In this document: positions 10,271 through 19,531 of the stretch, piece by piece | Numbering within the stretch: the first letter of the stretch is position 1 | Layout of the letters: every line of letters starts with the position of its first letter | DNA from: Entomospira culicis | GTDB taxonomy: Bacteria > Spirochaetota > Spirochaetia > WRBN01 | Direction: 5' to 3' | Assembly (NCBI RefSeq): GCF_028748145.1 | Contig: NZ_CP118181.1 | Span: 1,116,211-1,180,210 of the forward strand | Length of the DNA stretch: 64,000 bases | Made by a program: the position numbers and the translations under genes | The notes under the pieces: model-generated | Told to the model about the DNA's origin: nothing | The model's database searches: none | What the model saw: only the letters and a program-made list of their open reading frames with translations

Positions 10271-10714
10271 ATGAACGATTTACTTTTTTCGGGTTTCTAT
10301 TTAGCCTTCGCTATCGCCTCTATTGGTAGTGGTATTGGTATCGGTATTGCAGCACAAGGTGCTGTTGGTGCATGGAAGAAAGCTTTGCTCTCGGGCAAAC
10401 GCGCTAACGCTGCCATGTTGATTTTGGTGAGTTTTCCTCTCTCTCAGACCTTCTATGGTATGGTTGTCATGAACGATCTTAGTGCTAATGTAGCCCCTCA
10501 TGCGCCGGCGTTGGCTGGAACTATTGGTCTTTTTGGTGGTTTAGCAATTGCCATTGCTGGTATTTTGCAAGGAAAAGTTGCAGCTTATGCTTGTGATGCT
10601 TTAGGTGAAACAGGTAAAGGTTTTGGTTCTTATGTTATCGTACTGGGTATTATTGAAACCGTTGCTCTCTTTGCCATGGTCTTCTCTCTTGGCTTTGGTA
10701 AACTCTTTAGCTAA
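10271..10714 (+). CDS. atpK: V-type ATP synthase proteolipid subunit K
   Basis: This is the membrane rotor-ring subunit. Its 147 residues form four hydrophobic helices arranged as two hairpins. The ion-binding carboxylate is Glu129 in GIIETVALF of helix 4. Ser58-Gln59 in helix 2 and Gln100 in helix 3 sit at positions that correspond to the Thr64-Gln65, Gln110 and Glu139 sodium ligands described for Enterococcus hirae NtpK, so sodium coupling is plausible. That is inference from alignment by eye. Last gene of the operon, followed by a hairpin terminator. Confidence 0.94.
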   Translation: MNDLLFSGFYLAFAIASIGSGIGIGIAAQGAVGAWKKALLSGKRANAAMLILVSFPLSQTFYGMVVMNDLSANVAPHAPALAGTIGLFGGLAIAIAGILQGKVAAYACDALGETGKGFGSYVIVLGIIETVALFAMVFSLGFGKLFS

Positions 10715-10735
10715 GAAAAGCTTATATTGTATTAC

Positions 10736-10769
10736 AAAAAAGACAGGTTCAACCTGTCTTTTTATTTTC
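10736..10769. terminator. Bidirectional terminator between atpK and feoB
   Basis: A symmetric hairpin with arms AGACAGGT/ACCTGTCT and a three-base loop is flanked by A residues on the left and T residues on the right. It can terminate both the plus-strand V-ATPase operon and the minus-strand feoB transcript. Confidence 0.85.
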
Positions 10770-10784
10770 TATATTCTTTCGCTT

Positions 10785-13283
10785 TTACTTAACGATATAT
10801 TTCTCCAATAACTTACTTCCTAGGAAAAAGAAGAAAGCTACCAGACCTGCTAAAATAACCAAAGAGACACTCATCCATAACATGGATCCCCCGATGACCA
10901 CTTGATAAAAGAGTACTGCCACCGCCCAAGCTAATACCGTTAAGTAGGTAATCATAATCATCCCAAGTAATGAACCCAGTTCACGATAAGCCGTTGCGAT
11001 TACTGCAACACAGGGAACATAAATCAACACAAAAAGCAGGTAGGCATACACTTGCCACTTACCTAAGTTGAATGCAGATAATAAATTACGTGTTAAACGA
11101 GCCTCAGAATCCTCATCTTCACCAGAGTCGGCTGATAGTAACTCTAAGCTAAAGATCCCCAAAATATTCTCCCAAGTCGTAACCACAGCTTCACTCAAGC
11201 CACCCACCAGCGTCTGCCAAACCGAAGCATCTTCCTCCGCATCGCCCTCTTCGTCCTTTTGGAGAAATTCGTTATGGCTATAAATTGCAGAGATTGTCCC
11301 AATCACCGCCTCTTTAGCAACAATCCCCGTCAATAAGCCAACCGATGCGGGCCAATTCTCCTGCTCCACGCCAAAAGGCATAAAAACTGGTGTAACGGCT
11401 TTCCCTAAAAAGGCGGTAATGGAGTCATTAGGGTCTTCCACAATCTCTCCACGCAAATTAATCGTGTTAAATACCCCGATAATTGTTACCGCAATCACCA
11501 AGTATTTACCGGCTTTAAAGACAAATCCTTTGGTGCGCATCCACGTGTGCTTCAACAAAAGACGTATTTGTGGGCGGTGATAAGGGGGAAGTTCCATGAC
11601 AAAATACTGCTCATGTTTGTTGAACGGCAAGGAACGATGGAGCACTAACCCAATCAAAAGTGCAATAATAATACCGATAATATAAAGCGAAAAGATCATC
11701 AGCGCCGACTGCTCAGGAAAAAAGATTGCGCCAAAAAGGGCATACACCGGAAGACGTGCACTACAACTCATCATCGGTGCCATAAACATGGTAATCATTC
11801 GATCGCGCTTACTGGAGAGCGTACGGGTGGCCATCATCGCAGGAACCGTGCATCCAAAACCGACAATCAAGGGCACAAACGCTTTTCCCGGTAAGCCTAT
11901 TTTACGTAATGACTTATCCATTAAAAAGGCGGCTCTCGCCATATAGCCCAAATCCTCCAACAAAGAGATGCCTAAAAACATCACAAAGACAATCGGCACA
12001 AAGGTAGAGACCGCCTGCAACCCTGCACCCACGCCGTGCGCAAGCAATGCAATCAGCCAGTCGGGCACGCCAAGACGACTCATCACAAGATCCGGAATCT
12101 CCACAAAAATCGTACCAAAAGCGATATCAAAAAAATCTTGAAAGGCTGCTCCCACCTTCATCACGAACCAAAAGAGCAGATACATCATAGCCATAAAGAT
12201 AGGAATACCCAAAAATCGATGTAAAACCACGTCATCAATCTTATCCGTACGCGTGCGTTTTTCCTTATTAGGTAGTCGCGTTACGCGCTCAATGATGCCA
12301 TGCACCACCCCATAACGCCCCTCGATAATCGCCGTACGCGCCGTCATTCGCAAATTTTCTTTAATCACATTACGTTTAAGCTCTAAAACTTCCCGCGTAA
12401 CTTCGCCTTGGCTGAGTGCCTCTTTCAAGACAATATGATCACCTTCAAGTAATTTTATCGCCACATAACGACGACTAATGCGCAAGGCTTCCGCTGTCTT
12501 ACCCACGTTTACCTGTAACCGAGCAATCTCTTCCTCAAGGATAGGCGCATAAGGAATCGTCATTGCCGATATCTTTCTACTCTCTAAAGAGTTAGCTATC
12601 ACTTCACGAAGCTTCTCCCCACTGCCCTTCTGCACCGCACTCATCGCTAAAAGAGGCGCTCCCAAGTGCTGTTCTAACAATCTTCCGTCAATTTTTCCAG
12701 AAGGATGATCCGCAAGGTGTCCATCAATATAAGTGGCTACTAAATCATCGTCAATGTGGTACTGTTTAAGACCACTCACCAAATCTTCTAGGTCGAGATC
12801 GTGCTCTTTAAGGTGCGATACAGAGATCTCCCCCTTACTAATATGACTCTCTAAATGGGAGGCCAGTTGTTCACTTAAGAGATCCACGTCGACAAAGATG
12901 CCTAAGTCTTGCGCCACGTCTATCATATTCAAGACAAAAATCATCGGCTTACGCATCTCAATCAACTGCGTGGTTAGATACAAGTTGCGTTCAAGATTAC
13001 TTGCATCTAACACATTAATAATTAAATCGTAGTCTAAGGAGAAGAGCGCTTGGCAAGCAACCTCCTCATCCTCACTCTCGGCATTAACGCTATAAATTCC
13101 GGGGAGATCCACCACTTGGTAACTCTTACCCTCATAGGTAAAAATCCCCTCCTTCATCTCCACCGTCACCCCCGCCCAGTTACCCAGACGCTGATGACTA
13201 CCAGTAAGTGCATTAAAAATTGCACTCTTCCCACAATTAGGATTACCCACCAATAAGGCTCGGTACTGATACTCCTTGTTCAT
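10785..13283 (-). CDS. feoB: Ferrous iron transport protein B
   Basis: FeoB is the inner-membrane Fe(II) importer with an N-terminal G-domain. G1 is GNPNCGKS at residues 13-20, G3 is DLPG at 59-62, and G4 is NMID at 119-122. A helical spacer follows, then two Gate-type membrane blocks, including GFGCTVPAMMATRTL and SCSARLPVYALF with the conserved Cys. The 832 residues are normal for the longer FeoB class. No feoA is adjacent on either side, and no obvious FeoA domain is fused. The ATG is preceded by GTGAGGGTTGT. Confidence 0.96.
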   Translation of the reverse strand: MNKEYQYRALLVGNPNCGKSAIFNALTGSHQRLGNWAGVTVEMKEGIFTYEGKSYQVVDLPGIYSVNAESEDEEVACQALFSLDYDLIINVLDASNLERNLYLTTQLIEMRKPMIFVLNMIDVAQDLGIFVDVDLLSEQLASHLESHISKGEISVSHLKEHDLDLEDLVSGLKQYHIDDDLVATYIDGHLADHPSGKIDGRLLEQHLGAPLLAMSAVQKGSGEKLREVIANSLESRKISAMTIPYAPILEEEIARLQVNVGKTAEALRISRRYVAIKLLEGDHIVLKEALSQGEVTREVLELKRNVIKENLRMTARTAIIEGRYGVVHGIIERVTRLPNKEKRTRTDKIDDVVLHRFLGIPIFMAMMYLLFWFVMKVGAAFQDFFDIAFGTIFVEIPDLVMSRLGVPDWLIALLAHGVGAGLQAVSTFVPIVFVMFLGISLLEDLGYMARAAFLMDKSLRKIGLPGKAFVPLIVGFGCTVPAMMATRTLSSKRDRMITMFMAPMMSCSARLPVYALFGAIFFPEQSALMIFSLYIIGIIIALLIGLVLHRSLPFNKHEQYFVMELPPYHRPQIRLLLKHTWMRTKGFVFKAGKYLVIAVTIIGVFNTINLRGEIVEDPNDSITAFLGKAVTPVFMPFGVEQENWPASVGLLTGIVAKEAVIGTISAIYSHNEFLQKDEEGDAEEDASVWQTLVGGLSEAVVTTWENILGIFSLELLSADSGEDEDSEARLTRNLLSAFNLGKWQVYAYLLFVLIYVPCVAVIATAYRELGSLLGMIMITYLTVLAWAVAVLFYQVVIGGSMLWMSVSLVILAGLVAFFFFLGSKLLEKYIVK

Positions 13284-13326
13284 ACAACCCTCACTTTCTT
13301 CCCTTGCTATGTTGATTACAACTGCT

Positions 13327-13371
13327 ATTTTAACATAAGTGAGGGGATGATTCTAGTACTTTTTTGTACTT
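13327..13371 (-). promoter_or_regulatory. Candidate feoB promoter with overlapping dyad
   Basis: Read on the minus strand, TAAAAT (13332-13327) could be a -10, with TAGAAT 17 bases upstream as a weak -35. An inverted repeat AGTAC-six bases-GTACT (13355-13370) overlaps that -35. The position would suit a metal-responsive repressor, but the core does not match the Fur box well. It could also be a weak hairpin after the PASTA gene. Confidence 0.35.
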
Positions 13372-13396
13372 AATCATATTTTTTTACAATAATTTT

Positions 13397-14371
13397 CTAA
13401 TTGATCTCGATACGCCCCTGCTCTTGTCCATTAACTCGAACAATAATTTGCGTGCCAGCTGGTTGATAGTAAGCAAAAATTAAGGAGACTCCCTGCTGAT
13501 ACGTCGTCAATAAGAGCTCTTCCTTCTCCTCACGTAAGGCGACGATCTCCAATTTGATCGGAGTAGCATGTTCAGGCACAATCACTTCACGTGTACCCAA
13601 AATCATACCATTAGGGTTACTGCTAGGCTGAAGATAGAAACGCACCACCTCACCGCTCTCAAGCTCACTACCAGCAGGAGGTTCTTGTCGGACAATCACA
13701 GGATGGCCATCCGTTGGTTCTCCTTCAATAATAAAATGAAACGGTAAATTGTTCTGTCCAGCTTGAATAAGGACGCGTTCTACAGCCAGCCCCTCATACG
13801 CAGTAAGCATGGGGTTGTTTGCAACCATCCCTCGGCTTACCAAAAAGGATACCGCCACCGGCCCGCTCAATGGTTCCCCAGCCTTGGGATCTTGCCCAAT
13901 AATCGTACCCAAAGGCTCTTGACTGCTCAAATAAATTAACGGTTCTTTAATCGTAATTAACCCATTGTAACGAGAGACAATCGCCGTACGGACATCCTCC
14001 ATGCGCATGCCAATGAAATCTTCTAAAGTGGTAATCGCTAAACCAGCACTCACCGTCAACTCTACCGGCTCCCCATTCACACGACGATAGGATCCCGCCA
14101 AAGGACGTTGCTCTAAAACCAATCCGGCTGCAAATTGTTCATCTTCTACAAAGCGCGTCGTAATATTGGCTTTAAGATCGCTGTTTTGTAAAAGCAACAT
14201 CGCCTCGCTCAAGGAGATACCCACCACCCGTGGAACAATCGTCTCATCCTTAGGTTTAGAGGTAGATAAAATTGTAACTCCAGATAAAACCAACATCGCT
14301 AACACAGAAATCAATGCACTCATCACCACCAAACGCGCGCTCTTATTTATCTCTTCTCTCTGCTCTGCCAC
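13397..14371 (-). CDS. PASTA-domain membrane protein
   Basis: A 324-residue protein with a GTG start behind GAGGTG. One transmembrane helix lies at about residues 13-35, then an extracytoplasmic part with repeated PASTA-type units: VPRVVGISLSEAMLLLQ, FIGMRMEDVRTAIV, and a third around AYEGLAVERVLIQ. Each is followed by a G...V...QP/PPAG-type strand (EQRPLAGS, QDPKAGEP, RQEPPAGSE). PASTA domains bind cell-wall fragments in kinases and penicillin-binding proteins; here there is no kinase or transpeptidase domain. A wall-sensing or scaffold role is inference. It follows fmt and def on the same strand. Confidence 0.8.
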   Translation of the reverse strand: MAEQREEINKSARLVVMSALISVLAMLVLSGVTILSTSKPKDETIVPRVVGISLSEAMLLLQNSDLKANITTRFVEDEQFAAGLVLEQRPLAGSYRRVNGEPVELTVSAGLAITTLEDFIGMRMEDVRTAIVSRYNGLITIKEPLIYLSSQEPLGTIIGQDPKAGEPLSGPVAVSFLVSRGMVANNPMLTAYEGLAVERVLIQAGQNNLPFHFIIEGEPTDGHPVIVRQEPPAGSELESGEVVRFYLQPSSNPNGMILGTREVIVPEHATPIKLEIVALREEKEELLLTTYQQGVSLIFAYYQPAGTQIIVRVNGQEQGRIEIN

Positions 14372-14400
14372 CGGCTACACCTCACTTATCTTGTAAAACT

Positions 14401-15336
14401 TTACTGCAAAATCTGCCCTATTATAGCACGATTACCATGAAAAAAACTAGCACTATCCATCTCACGCTTACCCTGAAGCTTTAAAAGCGTAACCCAAAGC
14501 ATGCCATCAGATAAAGCGATGCCTAATCCCTTATTCTTCTCAAAGGCAACCACCTCTCCTACCGTTCCAGGTGAAATGTCTTGCGTAAATGTTGCCTGAT
14601 AAAGAAATAATTTCTTATCCTGCCAAAGACAAAACGCACCAGGATAGTAGGTATACGCACGAATTTTATGCACAATAGCCAATCCTGATTCAGAGGAAAA
14701 ATCAATTTTACCCACACTGGGCTGTAACATCGCACAGTAGGTAGCTTGCGCCTCCTCTTGCACACGCGCCTTGATGCTCCCGTCTACGAGAGCAGGAAAT
14801 ATGTCGGATAGAAGCTCCGCAGCCTCTCTAGCCACGTACGCCTGCACCGCATCGGCATGGGGAAAATCACTCAAGGAAACGTGCTTTACCCCAAGAATAT
14901 CCCCCGCATCCATCCGCAATCCTAAACGCTGAATCGTAATACCACTCTCGCTATCACCAGCCAAAAGCGCCGCCTGAATTGGCGTAGGCCCTCGATACTT
15001 GGGCAAAAGGCTTGGATGAATATTAATACCACCTTGCGCAAAGAGCGCCAAAAAGGTCGCTTTAAAAATCTTCCCATACGCAAAACAGACCAACAAATCA
15101 CACCGCAACGCCTCGATCTGCTCCTCAAATGCACCATCTAAACGCTGGGGAGTATAGACAGGAATATTCTTCTGCAAGGCATAACGCTTGATAGGGGTAG
15201 GTTGCGGTTCTTTCGAACGCCCAACCGGTGCATCGGGGTTCGTTAAGACGCCAACCACCTCTGCTCCCTTCAGTGTAAGAAGACGCTCCAGCGTAGGTAA
15301 GGCAATTTCTGGAGTACCAGCAAATAAGATACGCAT
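14401..15336 (-). CDS. fmt: Methionyl-tRNA formyltransferase
   Basis: It formylates initiator Met-tRNA using 10-formyl-tetrahydrofolate. Of 311 residues, the N-terminal Rossmann-type domain has MRILFAGTPEIALP and the folate-binding motif HPSLLPKYRGPTPIQ, carrying the catalytic His and the conserved SLLP loop. A C-terminal OB-like domain follows from about residue 205. It overlaps def by one base (TAATG), so the two enzymes that add and remove the formyl group are translated together, a common bacterial pairing. Confidence 0.96.
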   Translation of the reverse strand: MRILFAGTPEIALPTLERLLTLKGAEVVGVLTNPDAPVGRSKEPQPTPIKRYALQKNIPVYTPQRLDGAFEEQIEALRCDLLVCFAYGKIFKATFLALFAQGGINIHPSLLPKYRGPTPIQAALLAGDSESGITIQRLGLRMDAGDILGVKHVSLSDFPHADAVQAYVAREAAELLSDIFPALVDGSIKARVQEEAQATYCAMLQPSVGKIDFSSESGLAIVHKIRAYTYYPGAFCLWQDKKLFLYQATFTQDISPGTVGEVVAFEKNKGLGIALSDGMLWVTLLKLQGKREMDSASFFHGNRAIIGQILQ

Positions 15337-15854
15337 TAGCGTCCTCGCCGATGAGCAGACTTCTGCTTGCGAAGATAACGCTCCAGCAGTTGGTTTTTCA
15401 ACACAGAGTCTGCAACTTTATCCACATGAAGCACACCATTAAGATGATCATACTCATGCTGAATACACATCGCCATTAAGCCCGTGGCTTTCAACTGAAA
15501 ACGCTTGCGATCTCTGCCCTCCGCCTGCACCGTAATCTCTCGATAACGTGGCACCTCAGCATAGAGACCAGGCAAACTCAAGCAACCCTCCTCAGAAGTT
15601 ACCATCTGGGGAGATGTTTCTACAATTTCTGGATTAATAAAGACATAGGGCGTACCCTTGTCGATCTCAATAATAAAAAAACGCTGTGAAATTCCCACCT
15701 GCGGGGCAGCTAAACCAATGCCATTATGCTGATGCATCAAGGCAAACATTGCATTTAATGCATCCAAAGATACCTCTTCATCATCACCAACCGCCACACA
15801 AGGACGATGCAACGTCTCTAGCTCTGATGGATTTTCATAACGATAAATATGCAT
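15336..15854 (-). CDS. def: Peptide deformylase
   Basis: A metalloenzyme that removes the N-formyl group from nascent proteins. All three signature motifs are present: GIGLAAPQVG at 45-54, EEGCLSLPG with metal ligand Cys91, and QHEYDH with His133, catalytic Glu134 and His137. The 172-residue length is normal. AGGAGA lies five bases before the ATG. Directly followed by fmt. Confidence 0.96.
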   Translation of the reverse strand: MHIYRYENPSELETLHRPCVAVGDDEEVSLDALNAMFALMHQHNGIGLAAPQVGISQRFFIIEIDKGTPYVFINPEIVETSPQMVTSEEGCLSLPGLYAEVPRYREITVQAEGRDRKRFQLKATGLMAMCIQHEYDHLNGVLHVDKVADSVLKNQLLERYLRKQKSAHRRGR

Positions 15855-15886
15855 GCGCTCTCCTGTACAATCGTTGATTTAAAGGG

Positions 15887-16270
15887 TTACCTAGGATCTT
15901 TGGCATCATCCACAATGATCACCTTCGTTGCCTCGTCTTCCTCATGGATTTTTTGTAGATCATTACGAATCGCCCAAACCGAGAGCATTCGACTCAACTG
16001 TGCGGTAAAAATAAGCAACAAGACAAAAAGAATCAACCCCGTTACAAGCATCATGGTGATAATAGGAAAGGTATCCATCCCTATGCGATCGCCAACCATG
16101 CCACTAATAGATGATCCGACCATTACCATGCCTAAGCGTAACAATCCGGCAGCTTCATTCGCCATCTCCTCCGTATAATCTTTTACCTTAAAGAATAAGA
16201 CTAATCTCACGGTAAATAAGGTAACCCCAGAAACCAGAAAGATAGTACTTGTGATTAACATAATATTCAT
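15887..16270 (-). CDS. Small membrane protein of unknown function
   Basis: A 127-residue protein with strongly hydrophobic segments at about residues 4-27 and 68-92, a middle stretch with several Gly and Met residues, and a charged C-terminal tail ending in Asp/Glu/Lys-rich residues. I do not recognise a family. It lies between the PocR/AraC regulator and def on the same strand, with GAGGAG about 11 bases before its ATG. Confidence 0.65.
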   Translation of the reverse strand: MNIMLITSTIFLVSGVTLFTVRLVLFFKVKDYTEEMANEAAGLLRLGMVMVGSSISGMVGDRIGMDTFPIITMMLVTGLILFVLLLIFTAQLSRMLSVWAIRNDLQKIHEEDEATKVIIVDDAKDPR

Positions 16271-16300
16271 TAATTGATGCTCTCCTCTTCGTGTCGCATA

Positions 16301-17584
16301 TTATATTGATCCATCATTTTTTTGGGACTGACGGTAGCGCCCTGGACTAATACCCTCAGCTCGTTTGAAAATTTTAGTAAAATAACTTTGATCCGAAAAC
16401 CCACAAATATTCGCAATTTCAAAGAGAGTAAGGTTAGTAAATTTAAGCTTACGTTTGCTTTCGTTAATACGAATACGATTGAGATACTCGGTAAAACTTA
16501 AGCCCATCTCGGTTTTAAAGAGACGGCTGAAGTATGAAGGGCTAAGTTTTGCAATCTTAGAGACCTCTTCTAAAGTGATGTTCTTGGAAAAATTTTGATG
16601 CATATAACGTACCGCGTGTACAAGTAAATGGCCATACTTAAGCTGACTCACGCGCGTTGGAATCGAGCTCACCATCTCAATCACAGAAAGAAGCCATTCA
16701 CGAAGATCTTCTGTTGTCATAATCATTTGAAGATCTCTTAAAAATTGCACGTTAAGCGAAAAATCACCACTACCTTGCACGTTGGTAGCATTCGTTAAAA
16801 AGATAGCAAGATCTAAAATTTGCTCTTTAAGGCGAAAGAAATCGCTCTCCATCGCCTCATCGATTTTTTGGAAAATGGTAACAGCAAGATCCTTTGCCTC
16901 ATGCGTACTGCCACTCTCTACCAAAACCAACAACTCTTCATACATCTTAAATTCAGCATTAAAAACCAAATCACGATCCTGCGTACGCCCTGCCCCACGA
17001 AACATCATGTGCGAGTGCTTTTGCGAAAGTGCACTACAGCTCAGGTGTAAAATCTCCGCAAGCGCCACCACCCGCGTTTCGGAGGTACTCTCTACCTGCT
17101 CTAGTAGTTGAACCCCCAACGTGTCAACCAGCCGACCTTGATGGTACTTAGGCGCGCGTTTAATAAACTCTTCACGATTCATGAGCATCGTGCTTCCAGC
17201 CACTACACTGGCTAAAAATCGCCCGTTAATGATGATAGGACTCGACCAAAAGGTAAAGCCCGATCGGCACTGGTAGACATAATGCCCACTCAATTGACGC
17301 GAACGAACCGCCCCAAAAACATGTGTGGTGGCACAATGCTCCTTAGGTTGATACTCCGCACTACTCTTTTGCTGCACCCCAAGGCGCATATGCTGACAAA
17401 ATTGACATCCCCACGAAGGGTGATCAACACGATAAATTTCATGGACCTCATTGTCAAATACCCGCACCGATACCCCCGTGGCCGGATGATATTGTCTTGC
17501 CAAGGAGATAATAGGATCATAAACCCTAGACTCCTGCTTATCTGGTGCTACTGCTTCTCTAATTCTTTCAATATTACTAGCCAT
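16301..17584 (-). CDS. PocR-domain AraC family transcriptional regulator
   Basis: A 427-residue one-component regulator. The N-terminal half (about residues 20-165) resembles the PocR sensor domain: TGVSVRVFD, a Cys-rich GCQFCQHMR, KEHCATTH and a later YQCRSGFTFWSSPI. The C-terminal 100 residues form a two-helix-turn-helix AraC domain, with ITLEEVSKIAKLSPSYFSRLF and EIANICGFSDQSYFTKIFK. PocR domains are known from propanediol and related regulators as small-molecule sensors; the ligand here is unknown. It starts 16 bases after the preceding gene and is probably cotranscribed with it from the promoter at 18481-18509. Confidence 0.88.
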   Translation of the reverse strand: MASNIERIREAVAPDKQESRVYDPIISLARQYHPATGVSVRVFDNEVHEIYRVDHPSWGCQFCQHMRLGVQQKSSAEYQPKEHCATTHVFGAVRSRQLSGHYVYQCRSGFTFWSSPIIINGRFLASVVAGSTMLMNREEFIKRAPKYHQGRLVDTLGVQLLEQVESTSETRVVALAEILHLSCSALSQKHSHMMFRGAGRTQDRDLVFNAEFKMYEELLVLVESGSTHEAKDLAVTIFQKIDEAMESDFFRLKEQILDLAIFLTNATNVQGSGDFSLNVQFLRDLQMIMTTEDLREWLLSVIEMVSSIPTRVSQLKYGHLLVHAVRYMHQNFSKNITLEEVSKIAKLSPSYFSRLFKTEMGLSFTEYLNRIRINESKRKLKFTNLTLFEIANICGFSDQSYFTKIFKRAEGISPGRYRQSQKNDGSI

Positions 17585-17600
17585 TCTCGATTCCTATATG

Positions 17601-18410
17601 CTATTCGCGATCTTCACTGTCCCGTAACTTATCTAAAAACAAATAATATCCAATCGGTGGTTTATCGATGAAGTGCGCCGAACAGACCACCAAACCGTCG
17701 CCTTTCTCCTCTATCGCGTGGATCTCTACTGCCACTCTAATGGAGAGATGATGTTCTAAAATAACCATCACTAAGGTAGCTGTCGCCTCACGGCTAACGC
17801 TATCTTCTTTTAGCAAAAAGGTTAATCCCTGCTTATGAAAACTGACAGGGAAAAAGCGCATCCCTAAATCATCTTGATTAAGATAGAGCGCGCAGTGAGG
17901 TAAGCTGAAAAGGTCCGAACGTAAATGCGCATCCCTAAGGACAAGCGTTGGATCCTGATCCGCTTGGGGCTCATGCATCACCCGAATAATAGGAGTAAGC
18001 ACACGTTGGATGAGCGATAACGATGTATCATCGAGGGTAAAAAGCACCTCGACAAGGAGGTGAGTCTCTCCATCTTTTTCGATATGACGTTCATCCACGC
18101 TTACTAGCATACCACCGATGGTTACACTCTCTTGATCGGCGGCGAACTCTTTATTGTGTGCGTAGATATGCAGACGAACCTCACGCTCGCTGGTGCTAGA
18201 GACCGTTTTTTGGAAAAAATTTCCTGCCTCGATAATCACGCGCATCTGGTCGTGCTGGATACTATAAAGTTGCACAGGAAAGTCATAGACATGATAGCGC
18301 AGGATAACGTCACCCTCAATACCCAAAGCTTGGATAACTTCTTGGGTAAAGTAGACCTTTGTTTGACTCGCTAATTGCTGATGTTCTGTTTCGATAAAAT
18401 CCATTCCCAT
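17601..18410 (-). CDS. Unknown protein, possibly PilZ/YcgR-like
   Basis: A 269-residue soluble protein with alternating hydrophobic residues suggesting beta-sheet and no signal peptide. The length and two-part strand-rich layout recall two-domain PilZ/YcgR-type c-di-GMP effectors of spirochaetes. I do not see the RxxxR and D/NxSxxG binding motifs, so this is only a weak suggestion. An ATG at 18404 is an alternative start. A good promoter lies at 18481-18509. The AraC-type regulator follows immediately. Confidence 0.6.
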   Translation of the reverse strand: MGMDFIETEHQQLASQTKVYFTQEVIQALGIEGDVILRYHVYDFPVQLYSIQHDQMRVIIEAGNFFQKTVSSTSEREVRLHIYAHNKEFAADQESVTIGGMLVSVDERHIEKDGETHLLVEVLFTLDDTSLSLIQRVLTPIIRVMHEPQADQDPTLVLRDAHLRSDLFSLPHCALYLNQDDLGMRFFPVSFHKQGLTFLLKEDSVSREATATLVMVILEHHLSIRVAVEIHAIEEKGDGLVVCSAHFIDKPPIGYYLFLDKLRDSEDRE

Positions 18411-18480
18411 CCAGTCCTAAAGAGATAATTAGTTCGATAATAAACATAAATGTAAAAAAGATCAATAACCCTGCGCCTCA

Positions 18481-18509
18481 ATCATAGCAAATTTTTAGCT
18501 TGTTGTCCA
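18481..18509 (-). promoter_or_regulatory. Promoter of the 18410 gene and following regulator
   Basis: On the minus strand TGGACA (18509-18504) and TATGAT (18486-18481) are separated by exactly 17 bases, with TGC before the -10 (extended -10). The layout resembles the tRNA-Ser promoter at 19503. Confidence 0.75.
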
Positions 18510-18555
18510 TACTTCTTGTAAATTTCTTCTCACTTATTATAAAGGAAAGAGAAAA

Positions 18556-19422
18556 TTAGCGAAAGTAGAGGATGTCGGCGTGTGCATGCGCGTAGCCTTG
18601 GGCGTGGAGGGCTTGTAAATTTTCTTCTACTTGGGAGCGCTTGATGGGGAAGATGTCGAAATCTAGCTGATACTCGCGGACGTAGCGGTAGTTGAGGAGG
18701 ATGAAGCCGTCGTAGTCTTGCTCATGGCTAAAAGATTGTGCAACCTCCAGCGCAACCGAGTAAGGAGAGCGCCGTTGTTGGTCATTAAGTGCGCTATCCC
18801 AGACGACCAAGCTGTAAATTCCGTCATTTACATGATGACTTGCCAAGGTGATGGGATTGCTCCAACGTCGACGTAAAGAGGCATTCTCCCCCGCCCTAAT
18901 CTCCAAAGAGGCAACCTCCCACTGCGGATAGGCGCTCTCCAAATAGTGCAACACCTCAAGATCCATCTCATTAAAGAAGTAGTACAAGCCCCAAAATCCC
19001 TTACGCTCCGCTCTCCCCTCCAATGGGCGCGTCGCGAAGTCTTGGGCAATCACCTCGGTTGCAATCGACCAGCCAGCCAAAAAATCCTCGCTAAAAGCCA
19101 CCTCTTCTCGACTCTCCAACAAGATCACATCACGATAGCCCAATTGCTTAGCCACCCGCGTTGCCAGCTCTTCATTCTTCTTCTTGTCATTGAGCCACAG
19201 CGGAGCATCACTAACCACGGCATAGATTTGGGGATAGGGCTGATGGATCGGATCGCTCTCCATATACGCATACCGCACCAGCGCGTGAGGTAACCACCCC
19301 AAGACCAGCGCCGTCAGCAACAGGATGAGACCACCCCCACCTACCAGCCACCTACGTCTGCGCTGTACACCGCGCTTAGCCCGATTATCCATAAAACGTC
19401 TTGCCCTACGATCTCTAGCCAT
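18556..19422 (-). CDS. Single-pass membrane protein of unknown function
   Basis: 288 residues from the ATG at 19422, chosen because GGGAGGGCGT lies directly before it; an in-frame ATG at 19467 has no such site. The N-terminus is extremely Arg-rich (about residues 1-26), then one transmembrane helix (about 27-45), then an outside domain of about 240 residues. That leaves a basic cytoplasmic tail and an extracytoplasmic or periplasmic C-terminal domain. No family recognised. It precedes the tRNA-Ser promoter divergently. Confidence 0.68.
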   Translation of the reverse strand: MARDRRARRFMDNRAKRGVQRRRRWLVGGGGLILLLTALVLGWLPHALVRYAYMESDPIHQPYPQIYAVVSDAPLWLNDKKKNEELATRVAKQLGYRDVILLESREEVAFSEDFLAGWSIATEVIAQDFATRPLEGRAERKGFWGLYYFFNEMDLEVLHYLESAYPQWEVASLEIRAGENASLRRRWSNPITLASHHVNDGIYSLVVWDSALNDQQRRSPYSVALEVAQSFSHEQDYDGFILLNYRYVREYQLDFDIFPIKRSQVEENLQALHAQGYAHAHADILYFR

Positions 19423-19502
19423 ACGCCCTCCCTTTCTAATTTTAGCAAATTTAGAACTTTTTCGCAATCAGTTTTTACAAAAAATAAAATCTCTTTACCC
19501 AC

Positions 19503-19531
19503 TTGATCTTTTTTTGGCTTTCTGCTATGAT
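19503..19531 (+). promoter_or_regulatory. Promoter of the tRNA-Ser/SRP RNA unit
   Basis: TTGATC (19503-19508), a 17-base spacer and TATGAT (19526-19531), with TGC before the -10. The predicted transcript starts near 19538, inside a large inverted repeat. Confidence 0.8.
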
